64,000 nucleotides of DNA from Halomonas sp. MCCC 1A13316. Lineage in GTDB: Bacteria; Pseudomonadota; Gammaproteobacteria; Pseudomonadales; Halomonadaceae. The position numbers and the translations under genes are program-made. The stretch covers positions 3,596,001 through 3,660,000 of the forward strand of contig NZ_CP053382.1 of the NCBI RefSeq assembly GCF_014931605.1. The letters are read 5' to 3'. Below the pieces are notes generated by a model. It made no database searches, was not told where the DNA came from, and saw only the letters and a program-made list of their open reading frames with translations. Shown piece after piece: positions 58,798 through 64,000 of the stretch (its first letter is position 1; every line of letters starts with the position of its first letter).

Positions 58798-59745
58798 ATG
58801 TTACGACTCCCATCCCTGATTGCACTTCACTATTTCGAGGTCGCCGCGCGAACCAAGAGTTTCGCTGCGGCCGCCAAAGAGCTCAATGTCACACCGGCGG
58901 CGATCAGTCACCAGATCAAGGCTCTCGAGGAGTATCTCGGTGTCGACCTGTTCATCCGCCACCATCGGCGGGTAAGTCTGACCCCAGCCGCACGCGTAGC
59001 CCTGCCGGAGCTGCAAGAGGGGTTTCAGGCTCTTGGCCGCGGGGTGGACAAGATCCGCTCCTATGGCGAAGAGAGCCTGATCGTTACCGTATGCGCAGAA
59101 CCCCTCTTCGCCACCAAATGGATAGTGCCACGCCTGCACCGTTTCTATGCCCGTTGTCCGGAAGCCGAAGTGAGGCTTCAGGCAAGCCTGCATACGGTGG
59201 ATCGCTCACGTGATAGCGTCTTCGGAGTCACCGATCTCAAGCGCGCCGGCATCGACGTTTCCGTGCGCCTTGGCTACGGCAACTACATGGGATTAGAGCC
59301 CCAGCGTCTTATGAACCTGGATCTGGTGCCTCTCTGCACACCGGAACTGGCCGCCACCGTGGACGATATCGATACTCTGCGCGGGCTGCCGTTGCTGTGC
59401 GACAGCACACTCACCCGTTTCGACGAGCCCTACGGGTGGAGAGAATGGTTCAAGCAACAGGGGTATGACATCGGAACGCTGCGGGAGCTGCGATTCGGCA
59501 ACGGCCTTCTCGCGCTGGAAGCGGCAATTACCGGTCAGGGCGCCCTTCTCGGCAGTCGGGATCTACACCAGGCGGAGCTGGTTGCCGGAAAGCTGACGGT
59601 ATTGGCCGACCGCCCCCTGGACTGTGACCAGGCTTACTACGTGGTAAGTGCGGGCGAAGGTCTGGAGCGACCGATCGCCGGACGATTTCGCGAATGGTTA
59701 CTGGAGGAAGCCAATATACCCTCACCCAGTTCAGGCTCTGTTTGA
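58798..59745 (+). CDS. LysR-family regulator (GcvA type)
   Basis: The 315-residue protein starts MLRLPSLIALHYFEVAARTK and has the HTH AAAAKELNVTPAAISHQIKALEEYLG. This is the GcvA/AmpR subgroup opening. The effector domain follows (FATKWIVPRLHRFYARCPEAEVRLQ). It converges on the metF-like operon 141 bp away, so it may regulate it or another target; there is no divergent neighbour to settle this. Confidence 0.88.
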   Translation: MLRLPSLIALHYFEVAARTKSFAAAAKELNVTPAAISHQIKALEEYLGVDLFIRHHRRVSLTPAARVALPELQEGFQALGRGVDKIRSYGEESLIVTVCAEPLFATKWIVPRLHRFYARCPEAEVRLQASLHTVDRSRDSVFGVTDLKRAGIDVSVRLGYGNYMGLEPQRLMNLDLVPLCTPELAATVDDIDTLRGLPLLCDSTLTRFDEPYGWREWFKQQGYDIGTLRELRFGNGLLALEAAITGQGALLGSRDLHQAELVAGKLTVLADRPLDCDQAYYVVSAGEGLERPIAGRFREWLLEEANIPSPSSGSV

Positions 59746-59886
59746 AGAGTTGACGAGCAACGGCCATACAAGGCAGAAATTCGTCGCTCGGCAAGCGCTT
59801 CCAGGGAAGCGCGACCAGGTTGGCACTATCCGGCGAACAGTAGAGACGGTCGCCAGGCAACGTCCCGGTGTCACTATCCAGTTCCA

Positions 59887-60933
59887 TCACGTTAACGGCA
59901 AGGCGCCGGGGGATTCAGGGTTGAGCGCTTTCGGGTCGTCGCGTCCTGGGTACCAAGGCACGCGGCCTTCGAGCACCCCCGTCGTCTCGATGATCTCCGC
60001 CACACTGTGCTCCTGGCGGTAGGCCATGATGTGGGCGCCGCTGACTCCCGGAATCTCGCGAATTGCGTGAAGCAGGTCCATGCACAGCCGCTTGCCCTCC
60101 TCCTTCTGGTTCTCGGCCCCCTCGAGCCGATTGATCACCGCGTCGGGGATATGCACCCCGGGGACATTTTCGCGGATCCAGCGGGCGCTGCGTGCCGAAG
60201 CCAGCGGCCCGATCCCGGGCAGGATGAATACGCGGTCAGGGCCTTCCAGCAGGCCGAGGTCGTTCACCTTGAGCATGAAATCGCGCAACCGCTCGATATC
60301 GAAGCAGTACTGCGTCTGGATGAACTGGGCACCGGCCGCCACTTTCTTGGCCAGCCGATGCGGCCGCCAGTCCAGCGGCGGTACGAAGGGATTCTCGGCC
60401 GCACCGAGAAAGATCCGCGGGGGCGTCTCGATGCGCCGCCCGCTCTCGAAGCGGTGCGCGTCGCGCATGTTGCGGGCAATCTGCAGCAGCGACATGGAGT
60501 CGAGATCGAATACCGGCTTGGCTTGGGGATGGTCGCCGGCCTGCACACCGTCACCGGTCAGGCACAGCAGGTTGCAGGCGCCCATGGCCGCTCCACCGAG
60601 GATCTCGCCCTGTATGGCGATGCGATTACGGTCACGGCAGGATATCTGCATGATGGTGGCATAGCCGACCCGGGTCAGCAGTGAGCAGACCCCGGCGCTG
60701 GACATATGGCAGTTGGCACCGGAGCCGTCCGTCGCGTTAATGGCATCGACATAGCCATCGAAGATTGCCGCCCGCTTGAGCACCTCTGCCGGGTCGGCAG
60801 AGTCCGGCGGGTCGATCTCGCTGGTGATGGCGAACTTGCCCGCGCGCAGAACCCTCTCCAGACGCCCGGGGGAGACATGGCCGGGCAGGATCGGCAGGGA
60901 GTAGCCCGGGACGGGCTCGTCATCGAACTTCAT
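59887..60933 (-). CDS. Methylenetetrahydrofolate reductase family protein (MetF-like)
   Basis: The 348-residue TIM barrel has the opening FAITSEIDPPDSADPAEVLKRA, NATDGSGANCHMSSAGVCSLL, CRDRNRIAIQGEILGGAAMG, CLTGDG, and AAGAQFIQTQYCFDIERLRDF. These are the MetF flavin and folate features, but the protein is longer than E. coli MetF and is paired with a separate cysteine-rich protein. It interconverts methyl- and methylene-THF. The ATG at 60933 overlaps the upstream stop by 4 bases. The direction in vivo may be oxidation of methyl-THF from demethylation (inference). Confidence 0.87.
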   Translation of the reverse strand: MKFDDEPVPGYSLPILPGHVSPGRLERVLRAGKFAITSEIDPPDSADPAEVLKRAAIFDGYVDAINATDGSGANCHMSSAGVCSLLTRVGYATIMQISCRDRNRIAIQGEILGGAAMGACNLLCLTGDGVQAGDHPQAKPVFDLDSMSLLQIARNMRDAHRFESGRRIETPPRIFLGAAENPFVPPLDWRPHRLAKKVAAGAQFIQTQYCFDIERLRDFMLKVNDLGLLEGPDRVFILPGIGPLASARSARWIRENVPGVHIPDAVINRLEGAENQKEEGKRLCMDLLHAIREIPGVSGAHIMAYRQEHSVAEIIETTGVLEGRVPWYPGRDDPKALNPESPGALPLT

Positions 60934-61412
60934 CTTGTTGTCTCTCTGTTGGCGGTTGAAGAGGAGGTACCGTCCTGCTGGCGAACCACGCGAAGCCAGG
61001 ATGAGCTTCCCTTGAGACGATGGTCGACCGGCAACTGGACAGCGTGGATATGATCGTCCTGCTTCATGCGACGACTTCCTTCCCAGGCATCGACCCAGAC
61101 ACACATCATGTCTGGCTTCACCTCGCAATGCCCATTGGCACGCACCCCGCCACAGGGGCCGTTGCGTAGTGTCTTGGGGCAGTTCATGGGACAGGACATG
61201 CCGGTGGCAGAGAGAATGCACTGACCGCACATCTGGCAATCGAAAAGCGCCCCCTTGGCGGCCTTTTCCACTATCCTCATCGGCGCCTCGACGCGGTCGT
61301 GACCCAGTCGCCTCCACACAGGGGCGAGCTTGACGAGTACCGGCTCGAAGCGTCGGTAGATCATCTCAAAGGCTCTGGAATGACGAACCACCCAGCGACG
61401 CATCCTGTACAT
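60930..61412 (-). CDS. MTHFR C-terminal/MetV-like zinc protein
   Basis: The 160-residue protein contains a cysteine-rich block, FDCQMCGQCILSATGMSCPM, then NCPKTLRNGPCGGVRANGHCEV. It matches the methylene-THF reductase C-terminal domain that acetogens encode as MetV. It partners the MetF-like enzyme, with which it is translationally coupled. The last 40 residues look unconserved. AAGGA lies 8 bases before the ATG. Confidence 0.85.
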   Translation of the reverse strand: MYRMRRWVVRHSRAFEMIYRRFEPVLVKLAPVWRRLGHDRVEAPMRIVEKAAKGALFDCQMCGQCILSATGMSCPMNCPKTLRNGPCGGVRANGHCEVKPDMMCVWVDAWEGSRRMKQDDHIHAVQLPVDHRLKGSSSWLRVVRQQDGTSSSTANRETTR

Positions 61413-61488
61413 GATAGTTTCCTTGTTTGTTCGAGGGTCAGTGTCCTCACTCCGCCAACCCCGTTGCTTCCTCTACTCCTCGATCGAA

Positions 61489-63129
61489 TCAGGCCGAGGG
61501 AGCAGTCTCAAGCTGCTTGCGCAACAGGAACTTCTGGATTTTCCCCGTGGGAGTAGTCGGCAAGGGGCCGAAGATCACCTTCTTGGGAGCCTTGAAGCGG
61601 CTGATATTCTCCTTGCAGAAGCTGATCAACGCGTCTTCGCTTAGCTCACTGCCGGGGCGCAACTGGACGAAGGCCGCGGGAACTTCGCCCCACTTGGCAT
61701 CCACCATCGCCACGACCGCCGCGAGTTCGACCTCTTCATGCCGCTGAATGATCTCCTCGACTTCCATCGAGGAGATATTTTCCCCGCCAGAGATGATCAC
61801 GTCCTTCAGTCGGTCGCGAATCTTGATGTAGCCATCCGATTCCACTACGCCAAGGTCACCGGAGTGAAACCAGCCGCCGGCAAAGGCTTCGCTGGTTGCA
61901 GCCTCGTTACGCAAATATCCCTTCATGACGATATTGCCTCGAAACATGATCTCGCCCACAGTCTCACCGTCGGCAGGGACGGGCTCCAGCGTGGTCGGGT
62001 CGAGTACCGCGATGCCCTCCTGCAGGGTATAAGTGACCCCCTGGCGTCCGTTGAGCCGGACTCGCTCCTCCAGGGGACGTTGGTCCCAGCCATCCTGCTT
62101 GGCACACACCGACGCGGGGCCATATGTCTCGGTCAGTCCGTAGACGTGGGTAATCTCGACACCGAGCTTCTCCATCCGCTCTAGCACGGACGCCGGCGGC
62201 GCCGCACCGGCGATCAGCCCCGACACCTTATGATCGATCGTTGCCTGCGCAGCATCGGCGGCATCGGCGATCATCGAGTGGACAATGGGCGCACCGCAGT
62301 AGTGACTGACCCGATGCTGCCTGATCAGGTGCAAGATCACCTCCGGGTCGACCCGGCGCAGACAGACGCTGGTCCCGCCGATCGCCGCCAGTGTCCACGG
62401 GAAACACCAGCCGTTACAGTGAAACATCGGCAGGGTCCACAAGTAGACCACGCTGGAAGGCAAATTCCAGGACAGCACATTACTGACCGCATTCAGGTAA
62501 GCACCCCGATGGTGGGTGACAACCCCCTTGGGATTGCCGGTAGTGCCTGACGTGTACCCCAGCGCAATCGCATCCCACTCGTCGACCGGCAGCCGCCAGT
62601 CATCCAGCGCCGGTTGCTCGGCCAGCAACGCCTCGTACTCCAGGTTGCCGATCAAACGCTCTTCACCCTGGCTCGGGTCGGATACGTTGATCACCTTGGG
62701 TGCCGGCCCCTCGAGCCGGGCCAAGACCTTTTCGACCACGTCCACGTACTCGGGGTCCACCAGCAGCAGTCGCGAGCGGCTATGCTCGAGGATAAAGGCC
62801 ACCGCCTCGGGATCCAGGCGAATGTTGATCGCATTCAACACCGCGCCCACCATGGGAACCCCAAAGTGGGCTTCGTACATGGCCGGGACATTCGGCAACA
62901 TGACGGCCACCGTATCGCCCCTTTTGATACCGAAATGTTTCAGCATGGCTGCCAGTCGACAACAGCGGGCATAAGTCTGCTGCCAGCTGTAGCGCGTCTC
63001 GTTGTAGATCAGCGCTGTCCTGTCAGGATAAACGGCAGCAGCCCGTTTGATGAAGCTTAAGGGTGACAGTGGTACATAATTCGCCGCCGTTTTCTCGAGA
63101 GCATCATTGAAATGGCAAAGATCACTCAT
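61489..63129 (-). CDS. AMP-forming acyl-CoA synthetase (DmdB-like)
   Basis: The 546-residue ligase has GYTSGTTGNPKGVVTHHRGAYLNAVSN (A3), HVYGLTETYGP (A5), GWFHSGDLGVVESDGYIKIRDRLKD (A7/A8) and PTTPTGKIQKFLLRK (A10). The HHRGAYLN variant is shared with short/medium-chain and 3-methylmercaptopropionate CoA ligases. It sits between a crotonase gene and the MetV/MetF pair, a grouping that fits DMSP demethylation; this is inference, as dmdA and dmdC are not in the window. Confidence 0.88.
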   Translation of the reverse strand: MSDLCHFNDALEKTAANYVPLSPLSFIKRAAAVYPDRTALIYNETRYSWQQTYARCCRLAAMLKHFGIKRGDTVAVMLPNVPAMYEAHFGVPMVGAVLNAINIRLDPEAVAFILEHSRSRLLLVDPEYVDVVEKVLARLEGPAPKVINVSDPSQGEERLIGNLEYEALLAEQPALDDWRLPVDEWDAIALGYTSGTTGNPKGVVTHHRGAYLNAVSNVLSWNLPSSVVYLWTLPMFHCNGWCFPWTLAAIGGTSVCLRRVDPEVILHLIRQHRVSHYCGAPIVHSMIADAADAAQATIDHKVSGLIAGAAPPASVLERMEKLGVEITHVYGLTETYGPASVCAKQDGWDQRPLEERVRLNGRQGVTYTLQEGIAVLDPTTLEPVPADGETVGEIMFRGNIVMKGYLRNEAATSEAFAGGWFHSGDLGVVESDGYIKIRDRLKDVIISGGENISSMEVEEIIQRHEEVELAAVVAMVDAKWGEVPAAFVQLRPGSELSEDALISFCKENISRFKAPKKVIFGPLPTTPTGKIQKFLLRKQLETAPSA

Positions 63130-63192
63130 GCTTTAATCCCTATTATGAACCGCGGCCTGACCGGTATCACGGTTATATGACGTGTAGTGAAG

Positions 63193-63993
63193 CTAGCGGC
63201 CTGGCTGTTCCCAGATAGGTTTACGCTTGGAGAGAAAGGCATCGATCCCCTCGCCTGCGTCAGCGCTCAACATGTTTTCGGCCATCACATCGCCGGCAAA
63301 GTCGTAGGCGTCCTCGAGGGCCATTTGACGCTGGGGGTGGAACATGGACTTTCCGAAACGCACCGCCGCGGGGCTCTTGCTCCGGATCTGTGCCACCTTG
63401 TCGGCCACGGCAGCGTCCAGGTCGGCATCGTCGGTGACGCCACTCAACAGCCCCCACTCCAATGCCGTATCCGCATCGATGAAGTGGCCAGATATCAGCA
63501 TGTCGAACGCCCGCTTGGGGAATATATTGCGCGACAGCGCCACGGCGGGGGTCGAACAGAACAGGCCCACGTTGATGCCCGATACCGCGAAGCTGGCTGA
63601 TTGGGCGGCGATGGCGAGGTCGCAGCTGGCTACTAACTGGCACCCCGCCGCCGTGGCCATACCCTGGACGCTGGCGATGACAGGCACTGGCAGGGCGACG
63701 ATACTCTGCATCACTCGGCTGCAACGACGAAACAACGCCTGGTAATAGGACTGTTCAGGATTGGAACGCATTTCCCTCAGGTCGTGACCGGCGCAAAACC
63801 CCCGCCCCTTGCCACCGATTACCACACAGCGAACGGCAGGATCGACGGCGATCGCATCCAGCTCCCGCTGCAACGCAGTCAGCATCGCCTCGGAAAGGGT
63901 GTTGAACTTATCCGGCCTATTCAACGTGAGATAGACAGCCCCGTCATTATCCTCTCTGAGAAGCACACTTTCAGAAGATTGATTGTTATTCAT
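63193..63993 (-). CDS. Enoyl-CoA hydratase/isomerase (crotonase) family protein
   Basis: The 266-residue crotonase has the oxyanion-hole stretches GKGRGFCAGHDLREM and ASVQGMATAAGCQLVASCDLAIA, and SGINVGLFCSTPAVALSRNI. Position 2 of the usual catalytic glutamate pair is replaced by non-acidic residues in GLFCSTPA, as in the ECHDC3-like subgroup, so classical hydratase activity is doubtful. It is the first visible gene of the operon with the acyl-CoA synthetase and MetV/MetF. The promoter lies beyond the window edge. Confidence 0.85.
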   Translation of the reverse strand: MNNNQSSESVLLREDNDGAVYLTLNRPDKFNTLSEAMLTALQRELDAIAVDPAVRCVVIGGKGRGFCAGHDLREMRSNPEQSYYQALFRRCSRVMQSIVALPVPVIASVQGMATAAGCQLVASCDLAIAAQSASFAVSGINVGLFCSTPAVALSRNIFPKRAFDMLISGHFIDADTALEWGLLSGVTDDADLDAAVADKVAQIRSKSPAAVRFGKSMFHPQRQMALEDAYDFAGDVMAENMLSADAGEGIDAFLSKRKPIWEQPGR

Positions 63994-64000
63994 AATCTAC

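Noticed and set aside
1-64000. tRNA or rRNA genes, prophage or plasmid functions
   Set aside because: No cloverleaf with a conserved TTCRANY loop, rRNA stretch, integrase, phage structural gene or replication gene was found on reading both strands.

Overview
The window is about 64 kb of GC-rich DNA from a gammaproteobacterium. The gene set (malonate TRAP operon, SelO, recCBD, several TRAP and SSS carriers, many LysR/GntR regulators) and the protein style suggest a Halomonas-like member of the Halomonadaceae. That placement is an inference; no rRNA or tRNA gene was found. Most of the window is accessory catabolism, with each gene block carrying its own transporter and regulator.

Layout. 1-1.2 kb: start of a peroxidase-like gene and a wrecked diguanylate cyclase. 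1.2-3.8 kb: mmsA with a divergent LysR gene. 3.9-15.6 kb: a two-armed cluster around a GntR/UTRA regulator. The left arm encodes a tautomerase-SnoaL fusion, an isocitrate-lyase-family lyase, an isochorismatase-type amidase, two NodB/PuuE-like hydrolases and a flavin dehydrogenase. The right arm encodes an aconitase-type hydratase pair (LeuC/LeuD-like) and a TRAP carrier. Read together it looks like a route for a cyclic imide or alkyl-substituted maleate: ring opening, amide hydrolysis, hydration, C-C cleavage. I regard it as the best candidate for an undescribed system here. 16.1-18.0 kb: a sodium/solute symporter with a 42-residue partner protein. 18.2-22.1 kb: kynABU (tryptophan to anthranilate) with a divergent LysR gene; kynU carries an in-frame 24-bp tandem repeat. 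22.1-23.6 kb: selO. 23.7-30.3 kb: the malonate operon (matR, TRAP carrier, malonyl-CoA decarboxylase, malonyl-CoA synthetase), whose large TRAP subunit is frameshifted.

30.4-37.6 kb: a Fur-boxed siderophore-interacting protein, a DsbA/HCCA-isomerase protein, an amidase, an EF-hand protein, an AraC regulator, a flavin reductase, gene remnants, and a RES/Xre toxin-antitoxin pair. 37.8-47.6 kb: recC-recB-recD with 4-base overlaps; RecD has an in-frame insert. 47.7-49.3 kb: a PAP2 phosphatase gene flanked by a second, diverged copy of the recD tail, then an AT-richer lipoprotein gene. 49.5-56.7 kb: housekeeping and stress oxidoreductases, an MTA/SAH nucleosidase-like gene, and a junction where a trxC fragment meets a hipA fragment. 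56.8-58.7 kb: tetR-MFS pair. 58.8-64 kb: a LysR gene converging on an operon of enoyl-CoA hydratase, acyl-CoA synthetase and a MetV/MetF-like methylene-THF reductase pair, which suggests methylated-substrate (possibly DMSP/methylmercaptopropionate) metabolism.

A recurring theme is genomic scarring. At least seven truncated, frameshifted or duplicated gene pieces occur, five of them between 34 and 54 kb, so this stretch behaves as a recombination-prone accessory zone.
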